Shown: piece by piece, positions 1-8,884 of the stretch | Layout of the letters: the number at the start of each line of letters is the position of its first letter | Numbering within the stretch: the stretch's first letter is position 1 | The notes under the pieces: generated by a model | Databases searched by the model: none | What the model was told of the DNA's origin: nothing | What the model saw: the letters and a program-made list of their open reading frames with translations, nothing else | NCBI GenBank assembly: GCA_947579605.1 | Contig: OX388305.1 | Location: 35,105,542-35,169,541, forward strand | DNA length: 64,000 bases | Direction of reading: 5' to 3' | Source: Athripsodes cinereus | Lineage: Eukaryota > Arthropoda > Insecta > Trichoptera > Leptoceridae | Made by a program: the position numbers and the translations under genes

Positions 1-960
1 GGAGAAGGTGAATGGAGGAAGCTTCAGAAGCAATAATAAACACACCTTTTTGACAGAACAAAACATACCAAAATTTAAATTGAACAAGTCCAAACTATGC
101 TTTCAAATTCAGAGCGATTTTGCAAAATTGAGCTACTTCTGTCCACTACGTTCCCAAAACTAGTAAGTGTCATCAGGGAAGTCATATAACTTGTAGATCA
201 CAAAACATGAGGAGTTTTAGCAGCTACTATGCTTGAGAACTGAAAACCTAACTCGGTTGCCTCATCCGCATAACAAACAGATTAATCACAACCTTCTCAT
301 GGGAAACAAGAGAGGTATTCTGATTGTTACAAATCAACTTAGGCTGGTTTAAGTGCGTTTCGCCTATGATTCGTTTACCAATCCCACCAACTCAACTAAT
401 GTCAAGTTAAATCCTTAACAAAGGGTCGCGGAGAAGCCAACGGTATTCTACGTGTTCAACTAAAAAGTAATTTATCAAGTCTACTGTACCTAAAAAGAGA
501 GCTTTATCGCTTTGCGAGAACTATTTTTTTAGAAATTGAGCTTAAATTTGTTGTACCAGAATAATACTTCTCGTCACCATAATATCTTTTAAAATTTAAT
601 TCTATGTACTCTTAAATATAAATTGCTTTAATTTGTTTCACAAGAACAATACAACAGGACAAGTCCAATTGATAAAAATGTTGGAACTTTTGTGTTTGTT
701 CTTTGCATAAGCATAAGCAAGACCATAAGGTCTTGAGTGAATTTTATTGTTGATATTAAGAAATGACAGATTAGTTTATTAAAATCTATTTGATTCTGTA
801 CTTATTTACCAAAACGGTTTTCCGGTGGAACACTAACGAATTTCTTTGTGATATCATTCTACTCTTTGTATACTTGGTACTTTTCACCCTTCATTTGATT
901 TGAATTATTTATTTTAGAATCCTTATTAAGTTTCATATAAGGTGGTTTAATCAACACATA
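1..960. other. AT-rich sequence without recognised feature
   Basis: No ORF, tRNA-like box, inverted repeat or recognisable transposon end was seen on either strand. Confidence 0.5.
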
Positions 961-962
961 CA

Positions 963-969
963 CAAGAAG

Positions 970-1001
<32 letters not shown>

Positions 1002-1131
1002 CTTTATTGTACAAAATATTTAAACAAAAAGAATGAGATTAGGTACAACATGGTATATACAATTATTTTGCACAATGGGCGAGTTTATCGCAGGGACGCG
1101 ATATCTTCCAACTAACCCATTGTAACGTGTG
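963..1131 (-). repeat. LINE 3' tail, family F (minus orientation)
   Basis: Read on the minus strand this ends in TTGTACAATAAAGTTTATTA followed by a (TTA)n run (970-1000). Upstream is a small hairpin (GATATCGC ... GCGATAAAC, 1083-1112). The same hairpin, spacing and AATAAA-type end recur at 2778, 3856 and 57860, so this is the 3' untranslated end of one non-LTR family, 5'-truncated here. The Jockey/CR1-like assignment is inference. Confidence 0.6.
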
Positions 1132-1159
1132 TATCATCCAACAAAATTGTTCATTAACT

Positions 1160-1202
1160 AAGTCACAGTGGATATACTAAAGAAGGGTTTTATTTATAAT
1201 TA
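1160..1202. repeat. Short dispersed repeat G, copy 1
   Basis: The word AAGTCACAGTGGATATA followed by TAAAGAAG and a T-rich stretch recurs at 13623-13667. It is probably the end of an old retroelement; the family is unknown. Confidence 0.45.
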
Positions 1203-1520
1203 ATTTCACATGAAGGTCCACCAAGAAACGTCAGTTGAAAAATATCAACTTTAAATTATTCATTTTCATTGCTTTAGAATTTGTTGAAATATATAAATCG
1301 TATCTATCATTTACCAAAATTAATACTGCACCATATACTAATTTTGAAATAAGAAGCTAACTCATTAACTCATAAAGCAAAAATCTTAAATCTTTCGGTG
1401 ACAATTCGGAGCGTTCTCCGAAGAAATATTCGAATGGATGCCTTTGTTACATCTCATGATGGGAACACCTTCCTTTGATGTAAATATATCAAGCAGATTG
1501 TTATTTTTTATAATAATTAT
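1203..1520. other. AT-rich sequence without recognised feature
   Basis: Nothing recognisable on either strand. Confidence 0.4.
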
Positions 1521-1830
1521 TTAATTGCGCTGTGCCGTGTATGAAATAAATAAATATTTTTCTCGTGTCGTATCAGGTCCCCCCCCCCTCCCCCCAACAT
1601 TGGCAATCACTCTAGTGAAGGGTTCTCTATCCTGAGTGACCCGGAACAGCTCCTCCACATGTCTCATTCCATTCCAGTTTCTTATGTTACGCAGCCAAGA
1701 CGTTTGCCTTCCACCAGGATCATGCTGCCCCTCAATCTTCCCCATCAATATCAGTTGGAGCAAACTATACTTATCGCTTTGCAGAATGTGACCCAGATAG
1801 ATGAGATATTACGGACCTTAACGTCCTTCA
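1521..1830 (-). pseudogene. RTE-type LINE C-terminus, decayed
   Basis: The minus strand encodes GKIEGQHDPGGRQTSWLRNI and then a VEELFRVTQDRE-like segment, the last ~60 residues typical of RTE-clade reverse transcriptases (the KIEGRRGPGRR-SWLRN region and the DRDKFAEVIANVG-type end). The better preserved relative in this window is at 12159-12885, where the same motifs align. Only the extreme 3' end is present, so this is a dead 5'-truncated insertion. A C-run at 1578-1595 directly follows the coding end. The strand and clade are well supported by the motif order; no function is expected. Confidence 0.75.
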
Positions 1831-1864
1831 GCAGTAAGTTGTCTACTGCAATTGGCTATAAATA

Positions 1865-2520
1865 AATAAATAAAATAAGTTCAAATATAACCATGTAAGT
1901 ATAAAAAAACAATGAAATAAATATGTACAGTTGTTAACAATAAAATAATTTCTTATCTTATATAAATTATTTTAAAGAAACCCATGAACCTATGTGGGTG
2001 TCAAAAATGAAAAGAAATATGTATGTTAAGAATTTTGGTTTTAAGTACCCTCTCGTCGCATATAGAAAATTAAAGCATGGAGATATAAAATTTCCGAATA
2101 TCATCTACATGCTCGAAGTTTTAAAAAGTTTGTTTTCTATATCGACTAAACTTGTTTCAAAGAAGAAAATTATTTTACCTGAACAAATTACAAGTTCTTA
2201 ATTCTCTGAGATTTAACAACACAATTGCTTCATGTTTTACTAAAGTTTCCGTACATTCATCAGAAGCTTACTGTTCATTATTAAAAAAGTAAAGAACCTA
2301 TATGAATATTTAAATATTTTTTTGTGATATAATTTTTATAACGTACAAAGATTATTTGACTTTTAATTTTGTATCGCTGTCTGAAGTAGTACTGAAATGT
2401 GAGGTGAACTTTTCATTAAAAATATATATGAAATTTTTACTTATATTCACGCAACTACGCAGCGTTTCGCCCATGCAATAATATGATAAGGAAACGATTG
2501 TCAATAAACGTGCTTTCGCA
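1865..2520. other. AT-rich sequence without recognised feature
   Basis: A 69-codon open frame at 1992-2201 matches no family I recognise and has no supporting splice or repeat context. I see nothing else. Confidence 0.4.
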
Positions 2521-2524
2521 TAAA

Positions 2525-2575
2525 AAAAAAACTACCAGACTACCTTACTAACCTAGGTAGTCTGGTAGTTTTTTT
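2525..2575. repeat. Perfect 21-bp inverted repeat (hairpin)
   Basis: The arms 2525-2545 and 2555-2575 are exact reverse complements around a 9-nt loop; the unique core of the stem is CTACCAGACTACCT. It may be a minimal foldback-element remnant or a hairpin RNA. It is shorter than a typical animal pre-miRNA. Confidence 0.8.
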
Positions 2576-2777
2576 ACTGGTAGCCTACAAATCAGACAAA
2601 CGTAAAAATTAAAGTGCTTGTGACATGTCAAACGCGTACGAAAAATGCAAATTTTGTGCTCAATAAAACTACAATATTACACCGGATTGTTATTTTCCAG
2701 ATAAAACACTACATATCTTCATAAAAAAATAATTCTAAATAATCGAAGTGTTTACCTAAACTTGTTTTTGTTTTTAC

Positions 2778-2915
2778 ACCGTTGGGTAAGTTGGAAGAGA
2801 TCGCACCTTTTCGATTAACTCGCCCTCTGTATATTGATTGTATCTAACTTGAATGTGTACCTTTTATAAAGGTAATTGTTTGTAATCAATGTACAGTAAA
2901 GAATAAACTTAATAA
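2778..2915 (+). repeat. LINE 3' tail, family F (plus orientation)
   Basis: It shares the GTTGGAAGA-ATCGC hairpin, CGATTAACTCGCCC and the GTAAAGAATAAA end with the copy at 3856-3985, and in reverse with 963-1131. It is a 5'-truncated non-LTR remnant. Confidence 0.55.
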
Positions 2916-3194
2916 ATTTCGATAGAGCAAAATCCGTAGTGGTCTATTATAAAAATACCTAATATGCTTCTACGTAATACGCTCTCCTCTGTTGGTGAGC
3001 TCCACGAACTAGCTTGAGAAGTTCAACTCCATACAAATTTGTATGGGAATGTTTTGGTTGTTTAGTGCAATAGTATTCTTCTCCCGGTCCGCGAAAGGAA
3101 AAAAGGTTAGTTTATTTTTTACTGTGCAAAATTTGTATTCCTTAGTGAAACCGAGGAAAACGATAAAAATGTCGAATGCCTATACGTTTTCGAA

Positions 3195-3475
3195 AATCTC
3201 TCTAAGGGAAGGGGAGGGAGCGGGATAGAAACTTTTATTGTAAGGGAATTGTCAAATCCTGGAATTTGAAACCCAAACAAGGTCTTCAATATAAGATAGT
3301 CGAGTAACAATACTAGATTCTGAGAATATATTCTTTAACATAACTGAGAAGAACGTTTAATATTTTTAATTCAAACCTTTTCGAAATTCTTGCGACATGG
3401 GGAGTGGGATGTAGACGTTTTAAGTGTAAGGGAGTTCACAAAATTCTGAAAAAAAGAGCGAAGATAAAAAAGTTG
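3195..3475. repeat. Imperfect direct repeat, ~190-bp spacing
   Basis: Two related segments near 3198-3270 and 3391-3470 share GGGGAG-GAGCGGGAT-like starts, a TAGAAACTTT/TAGACGTTTT core and GTAAGGGA-TT-TCA. This is an old tandem duplication and shows no coding potential. Confidence 0.4.
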
Positions 3476-3855
3476 TAGACCACCGACAAACTGTGGTAGG
3501 TATATAGCGATTTTTTTTCTCTCCCTAAAACGGTATATTTAAGAGAAAATGGGTAAAATATGTATTTCAATATGTGCGTTGACTTATTTTTAACAACCAT
3601 AGTATTTTAAAAATCCTCATTTTCGATTTCTATGTTTATACAGTTTATAATTTATATCATTATAAATATTAAAAACATAATGGATATCCATTTGCTCATC
3701 ACATCGACTAACGCAAACGGTGTAACTAGCTACGTGTACGTGATGAAAATATTGGTTGTCATGAATAAATATTTTTAAAATGATCGATATCATGTGCGTT
3801 TCGACTTTTTTTTAGTTATTTTTTATGTTCATTTAACAAATTACATGAAATCGGG

Positions 3856-3985
3856 TTAGCTATGAGAAATCGCGCCTTTGCGATAAACTCGCCATCTGTA
3901 TATTGATTGTATGAATGTATTTTATTTGAATATTTTTGTGTAAATTTTCTTTTAATCAATGTTCAGTAAAGAATAAATAAATGAG
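3856..3985 (+). repeat. LINE 3' tail, family F (plus orientation)
   Basis: It carries the hairpin AATCGCGCC-TTT-GCGATAAACTCGCC, the shared word TCTGTATATTGATTGTAT, and the end GTAAAGAATAAATAAA. It is the closest copy to 2778-2915. Confidence 0.55.
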
Positions 3986-4718
3986 AGAGTGATGTGAAAC
4001 TTCTAAATATTTTTACGGGCCACATCGATGTAATACATATGAAATTCTGCTTATAAACATTCAGTTTTGGATGGGAAATCACCAAAACTTTCACAATCGG
4101 AGCACAAACTCAAACAATTGACGTCTTGTGATTAAATGGTTCTTTTTTTGGTTTATTTTTTCGTTGCAATAAATCATTAATTATTGCAATCATACCTCCG
4201 ATCTGTATTAGAAATTTGAAATGAATTTTAAAAAAAACAACTTTTTTATAGGTACCTACTAATTATTTATTTTTATTTCTATATACAATATTGTTTCCTC
4301 TCTTAATGAGACATTATCAATACTAAGCTAAACAAAACAAATAATAATCAATTTAGGTGAAAATACAGTGGTAGTGGTAGAGGGGGGGACAATAGAGGTA
4401 GGAGAGTATGAATCAAGTGGGAATATTTCGTAAGAGGCCATTAAACAATTGAGATTTTAGAAAGTTTTAAAAGCATTTGAGATTAAGAAATGAGTGAAAG
4501 ATTTAATTTACAGCCCTCGTACGCTATTGACCTAATTAAAGCTCAACACGTGGGTTAGAATTATTATGAAACTGCCAATTTAAAAAAAAAACTTAAAAAG
4601 TAAACGAATTTCCCTTAAATGTATTTATTGAGTTAGTTCAAAGTCGAATTTATTTGGTCCTTTGATCCACTTTCCAACGCAGTAGCCTTAGTAGGCACTC
4701 TTTGATGACTTATCGTTT
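3986..4718. other. Unassigned AT-rich sequence
   Basis: No recognisable feature apart from a G-run near 4381-4388. Confidence 0.4.
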
Positions 4719-4814
4719 TATTTTTTTTTTTTTTTATTTATTTCTTAAATATACATATATATACAATTAATTTATATGATCAAAATTAAACTTAGAGCTA
4801 ACTTATTTATTTGC

Positions 4815-4856
4815 TTTCCCCAATCAGCAAGGTAATATGCTGGTATCAGGGGAAAT
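4815..4856 (-). other. 3'-UTR stem-loop of the LINE
   Basis: Inside the LINE 3' UTR, TTTCCCC pairs with GGGGAAA and an inner CAGCA pairs with TGCTG, with internal loops. 3' stem-loops are known RT recognition signals in several non-LTR clades (for example the L2/CR1-like UnaL2). A role here is inference. Confidence 0.45.
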
Positions 4857-5095
4857 AGTATATAAACTATAATTACTTAAATATCAAAATTTAATAAAAT
4901 AACAATTTTATATTTATTGGATATTAAATAATAGGAATTATTAATTTACCTTAAAATAACAATAATCGGGTTTGTACTCAAATTTACTAACTAGAGTCTT
5001 GTAGGTAATATTATCTAAGTATATTAAGTCAAATCAGACTGATACGTACATTCATTTAATTATTGGATTTATATCTAAAGCATTCAGCAGGTATA

Positions 5096-7951
5096 TTATA
5101 ATATGTTGTGAGTAATAAGATTTAGCGTCCTAACATGTTTTTTCAGTTTTGTCTTGAATGTGGTAATATTTTTTGTTTTTCTCAATACGTCGGGTAGACT
5201 ATTATATATTTTCATGGATGAGTGGAGAAAGCTATATCGTTTACGGTTCGTTCGTGGAGGCTCAGCGCGTAATTGTAAAGTTTGTCTCGTGTTGTGGTTG
5301 TGAACGTCAGCATTGATAGTTAATTTAATGTTAGATTTTATAAGCCCATTCTTTATTTTATACAGGTGTTTTACTTTTTCAATGAATATCAATTCTTCAA
5401 GTTTAAATTTTTCAGTAAAATTATACAGATCTGTTGTACTGGTTAATCTATGTAGACCAAAGATAAGTTTTAGAGATTTGTTCATTAGTCGTTGTATTAT
5501 GTTGCGTTGTTGAATACTTGATTGGGACCAGGCAGCAAGTCCATAGGTAATGTGTGGAAGTATGAATGAATTGTATAAAATGTGCTTTATTTTAGTGCTA
5601 AAGATGTCAGCTCGTCTCATTATTCCAATAATTGGAGATAGTTTGTCATTTATTTTGTTAATATGTGCAGACCAGTCAAGTTTGTCGTCAAGGTGTAGTC
5701 CAAGATATTTAACATAATGAGATCTATTTATTATCGTTTGATTTATTATTAGTGTAAGATTAATATCAGGTTTGTTTTTCTGAGAGAATATTAGATAATT
5801 TGTTTTGTTTTCGTTAACGGTTAGATAGTTTGTCATTAGCCACGAGGTGAAATGTTTAAGATCATTATTTATTTGTTGTTCAAGAGTAATAGGATCCTGT
5901 CCACTATAAATAAGCAACGTATCGTCAGCATAAACGTAATATTTACCAACTAGGTTTTGATATTTTAAATTATCTATGTATAGTAAATATAACAAAGGAC
6001 CTAGTATTGAGCCTTGTGGAACACCAATAGAAGTTAATTTCGGCGAACTGGTTGCGGTTCCATTTTTTGTGGATACCGTTCTTTCTAGAAGGTAGCTTTG
6101 AATTAGTTTATTGGCATTCCCTCTAATACCCATAGTATGTAATGATTTAAGTAATGTTGTGTGGTCAACGGTATCAAAAGCTTTTGATAAGTCAATGAAA
6201 ATAGCTACAACGTATTTTCCAGAGTCCAGTTCATTGTTAATGTATTCTATTGCGTCTGTCAGAGTAGATGTAGTATTGCTAGCCTTTTGAAAACCATATT
6301 GATTGTTGTCAATTCCACCATTAGTGTGTAGGTAATTAGTCAGTCGGTTATATATTATTTTTTCAAATATTTTACTTAAGGTACTAATAATGCTAATGGG
6401 ACGGTAGTTTCCTTGTTCATTTTTGGGTCCTGATTTATGGATTGGAGTAATAATAGCGTGTTTCAGACAATTTGGAAATTTCCCTTCTTTGAAGTATGAG
6501 TTAATTACATTTACTAAGATTTTGTTGATTTCTTTTGATATTAATTTTATGTCCATAGATGTGATACCGTCACTTCCGGATGAGAAACTGTTTTTCATGT
6601 TTTTTATTACATTACAAATTTCAATTTCATCAGTTGGGCTCAAGAAAATAGAATTGATTGGACTCCAACTAGAATCATGTTTGGTTCCTGTGGGTTGTTT
6701 ACAATTTTTAATATTTGCGTAAAGTTGTTGGCCAACTGTAACAAAATAATCATTCATTTCTTCCGCAATTTTTTTAGAATAATTTATAACTCCGTGATTT
6801 GTAATTATTTCATCTATAACATTATTTTTATAACTATTTTTATGATTGTACACAACATTATTTATTATATTCCAAAGTTTTATACTATCACCACCTGCAT
6901 CTGTTACTTTATTTTGTATGTATTTGGACTTAGCTTTTTTAATTTCTCTAGTAATTAGATTTTTATACATTTTAAAGTTTTCTTTATCAATCACCGTCGC
7001 TGTTGTTTTCTTTTGTTTAGTATATAAATGATTCCGGGTCTCGATTAATTTTAATAAATCTGAGTTTATCCAGCTGTTCCCTTTTCTTGTGCGTTTGTAT
7101 TTTATTGTGGATGAACTATCTTTAGCTTTACAGATTATTTCAATAAGTTGTTCCATATGAATGTGATTATTAGTGTTTCTGATGTTGTTTTTTATATTGG
7201 TTAGAAACTGATTCTTGTTTAGTATCTTATATTCGCTATTTTGCATTTTTTCTTTAGGTTTAGGTATGTTTGTTAAGTTTATTTTGATTAATTTGTGATC
7301 TAATCCGGGCCAATCAAAAAGGTGTATTGTATGTTTGTTATTAGTTCTATTGTCAAGTATATGATCAATAATAGTGGATGTGGTGTCAGTTACCCTAGTT
7401 GCGTCAGTTTTGTTTAAGTTATTTAGTATATTGAAATTATTTGTATATACATATATTATAGATTTATACATTGCAGTGGTCATATTTTTTTCTAGTAAAT
7501 CAATATTAGCGTCTCCAACAGCAAGCACGTTATTATATTTGCCTAGTAAGTCATCAAATATTTCAAGAAATGTATTAACTGGGTCTAAAGATGGTGATCT
7601 GTAAAAGGTGCAGATTTTTTGGCAAATATTGTCTAATTTTATTTCAACTGTTAGTATATTTAGTCGTTTGTCAGTATAAATAAGTTTGTATTTAATACAT
7701 TTTTTTATAAAGATAGCAGTACCTCCCCCTCTGGATGTCGAATTTCTACTATTAAATATTCCTTCATATTCCTCTAAGTTATAGAAGTGTTCTTCAGATT
7801 CCTGGAGCCATGTTTCTGTTAGAATCATGATGTCTGGTTGATGTAGGTCAATTATAGCACTTATTTCTTCAAGCTTGTTTCGTATACTTCGGATGTTCAT
7901 ATATACTATACTTAGTTTTTTGGAGTGGTTTTCGTCCATCTTATTCCTCAA
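5096..7951 (-). CDS. LINE ORF2: AP-type endonuclease plus reverse transcriptase
   Basis: A 951-residue open frame for target-primed reverse transcription. The N-terminal exo/endo/phosphatase domain shows MNIRSIRNKLEEI (~res. 18-30), LTETW (~44), GDANIDLL (~145), IDHIL (~192) and DHKLI (~218). The RT shows YRPISIISTLSKIFEKII (~516), FIDLSKAFDTVDH (~583), GVPQGSILGPLLYLLYIDNL (~640) and the catalytic YADD (~671). This is CR1/Jockey-superfamily order with no RNase H. The listed start at 7951 is a TTG; the first ATG is at 7939 and the frame is open to 8026. Translation of that upstream part reveals a second copy of the endonuclease start, an in-frame duplication of about 22 codons. No internal stop is present, so it may be functional or recently dead. 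The exact clade is uncertain. Confidence 0.9.
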   Translation of the reverse strand: MRNKMDENHSKKLSIVYMNIRSIRNKLEEISAIIDLHQPDIMILTETWLQESEEHFYNLEEYEGIFNSRNSTSRGGGTAIFIKKCIKYKLIYTDKRLNILTVEIKLDNICQKICTFYRSPSLDPVNTFLEIFDDLLGKYNNVLAVGDANIDLLEKNMTTAMYKSIIYVYTNNFNILNNLNKTDATRVTDTTSTIIDHILDNRTNNKHTIHLFDWPGLDHKLIKINLTNIPKPKEKMQNSEYKILNKNQFLTNIKNNIRNTNNHIHMEQLIEIICKAKDSSSTIKYKRTRKGNSWINSDLLKLIETRNHLYTKQKKTTATVIDKENFKMYKNLITREIKKAKSKYIQNKVTDAGGDSIKLWNIINNVVYNHKNSYKNNVIDEIITNHGVINYSKKIAEEMNDYFVTVGQQLYANIKNCKQPTGTKHDSSWSPINSIFLSPTDEIEICNVIKNMKNSFSSGSDGITSMDIKLISKEINKILVNVINSYFKEGKFPNCLKHAIITPIHKSGPKNEQGNYRPISIISTLSKIFEKIIYNRLTNYLHTNGGIDNNQYGFQKASNTTSTLTDAIEYINNELDSGKYVVAIFIDLSKAFDTVDHTTLLKSLHTMGIRGNANKLIQSYLLERTVSTKNGTATSSPKLTSIGVPQGSILGPLLYLLYIDNLKYQNLVGKYYVYADDTLLIYSGQDPITLEQQINNDLKHFTSWLMTNYLTVNENKTNYLIFSQKNKPDINLTLIINQTIINRSHYVKYLGLHLDDKLDWSAHINKINDKLSPIIGIMRRADIFSTKIKHILYNSFILPHITYGLAAWSQSSIQQRNIIQRLMNKSLKLIFGLHRLTSTTDLYNFTEKFKLEELIFIEKVKHLYKIKNGLIKSNIKLTINADVHNHNTRQTLQLRAEPPRTNRKRYSFLHSSMKIYNSLPDVLRKTKNITTFKTKLKKHVRTLNLITHNIL

Positions 7952-8075
7952 GCTTCTAGCATTCGCGTAAACAATTGTCAGTTTTTTGGCTGATCTTCTT
8001 GGTTTATGATTTTTAATATCATTTTTTTAAAAATTGTTTTTTGTAAATAGAGCAATATATAACTTTTTAAGTGTA

Positions 8076-8318
8076 TCCCGTGGAGTACTCGGTAAATGAT
8101 TGGTCTTCCACTTTTCTCCGTAAGTTTTCGAGTGTCCTGTAAAATTCATGTGTCCGAAAAAATTAAGACATTTTGCACCTTAAATTCAGCGGTGAGGTTT
8201 GGCAGCCATCCTGAATGTCTTGATTTTATATTGCCACAGAGAGGACTTGCATGTTCCTTAAAAGCAGCTGGTCTGCTGGCTACTTGTGGGATTTGCCGTG
8301 ATGGTATAGTAGTAGTTT
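8076..8318 (+). mobile_element. SINE-C copy 1 (diverged)
   Basis: It starts CCCGTGGAGTACTCGG and ends GCCGTGATGGTATAGTAGTA. The whole length aligns with the copies at 15178, 20091, 35060 and 53279 (minus), with more substitutions and a small deletion near the 3' end. Confidence 0.8.
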
Positions 8319-8399
8319 TAAAGTACCAAGATGTTTATGAAATATGATATGTTGTGTGTATCCTCTATGGAATGGTTAATGGTTAAGCCAGCCCAGATC

Positions 8400-8474
8400 C
8401 AATTCGTAAGCGTTGGGACGCCTTTCTAATTTTTTCGGATTAGCTTTTGCACATGTTTTGTATTGTGTAGACAT
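8400..8474 (+). repeat. Repeat H, left half (interrupted by LINE)
   Basis: AATTCGTAAGCGTTGGGACG and the following bases match 13684-13760. The copy is broken by the LINE at 8475 and resumes at 11173. Its last 13 bases are the target duplication. Confidence 0.75.
8462..8474. repeat. Target-site duplication, left (ATTGTGTAGACAT)
   Basis: The 13-bp word ATTGTGTAGACAT is repeated exactly at 11173-11185, on the far side of the LINE. Confidence 0.9.
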
Positions 8475-8561
8475 TTTTTTTTTTTCTTTTTGAAGGTTAA
8501 GGGACCTTGTATCCCTTGTGTCACTGCGACCATAGTAGATCTATTGTGACATCCTTCTGTG

Positions 8562-8880
8562 TCATATCTCACTCTCAAGACCTACATGGGTCATATAGCT
8601 CACGATTTGTCTTGGTGTGAGAAGCCTCACTTTCTCCGAGTCCAGCAGTGGTCCGAGGATGTGACTTCGATTGCGAGCGAGTGCGTCACAGTTACAGAGG
8701 ATGTGGATAGGTGTCTCATTATCCTCTGAACAAAATCTGCAGACTGGGGTATCTGACAGTCCTATTTTTGTCATGTGTTTCCGTAGTCTGCAGTGTCCCG
8801 TCAAGGTCCTGGTTAGAATCCTTATTTGTTTTTTATTAAGTTTTAGAACTTCTGTGGTGAACTTCCGCGAGTACCCTAAG
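8562..8880 (-). pseudogene. LINE C-terminal segment with Cys/His motif
   Basis: Real coding runs from about 8880 leftward: SRKFTTEVLKLNKK, then LTRTLTGHCRLRKHMTKIGL and CRFCSEDNETPIHILCNC. This is the conserved post-RNase H tail of R1/LOA/I-type LINEs, where TGH-x-LRxHL precedes a CxxC...HxxxC cluster. The ORF can be read up to 8945 only because the joined inverted segment happens to stay open; residues encoded between about 8880 and 8945 are antisense of the RT segment. This is the missing C-terminus of the plus-strand ORF next to it. As an inverted piece it cannot produce a complete protein. Confidence 0.85.
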
Positions 8881-8884
8881 AGAA

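Larger units (their letters stand above)
4719..8030 (-). mobile_element. Non-LTR retrotransposon (CR1/Jockey-type), minus strand
   Basis: On the minus strand the element runs from an open frame at about 8026, through the endonuclease-RT ORF, a ~360-bp 3' untranslated region, to an A-tail seen on the plus strand as a T-run at 4719-4737. No ORF1 is visible upstream and a SINE-C copy starts at 8076, so the insertion is probably 5'-truncated at or near the start of ORF2. I could not find a convincing target duplication. Because ORF2 has no frameshift or stop, the insertion is likely young. Confidence 0.85.

Noticed and set aside
970..1000. (TAA)n run as an independent microsatellite
   Set aside because: It is the tail of a LINE in reverse orientation.
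8671..8884. N-terminal ~70 residues of the 836-residue open frame
   Set aside because: They are the antisense of the inverted LINE C-terminal segment (8562-8880 minus) and carry no homology of their own.
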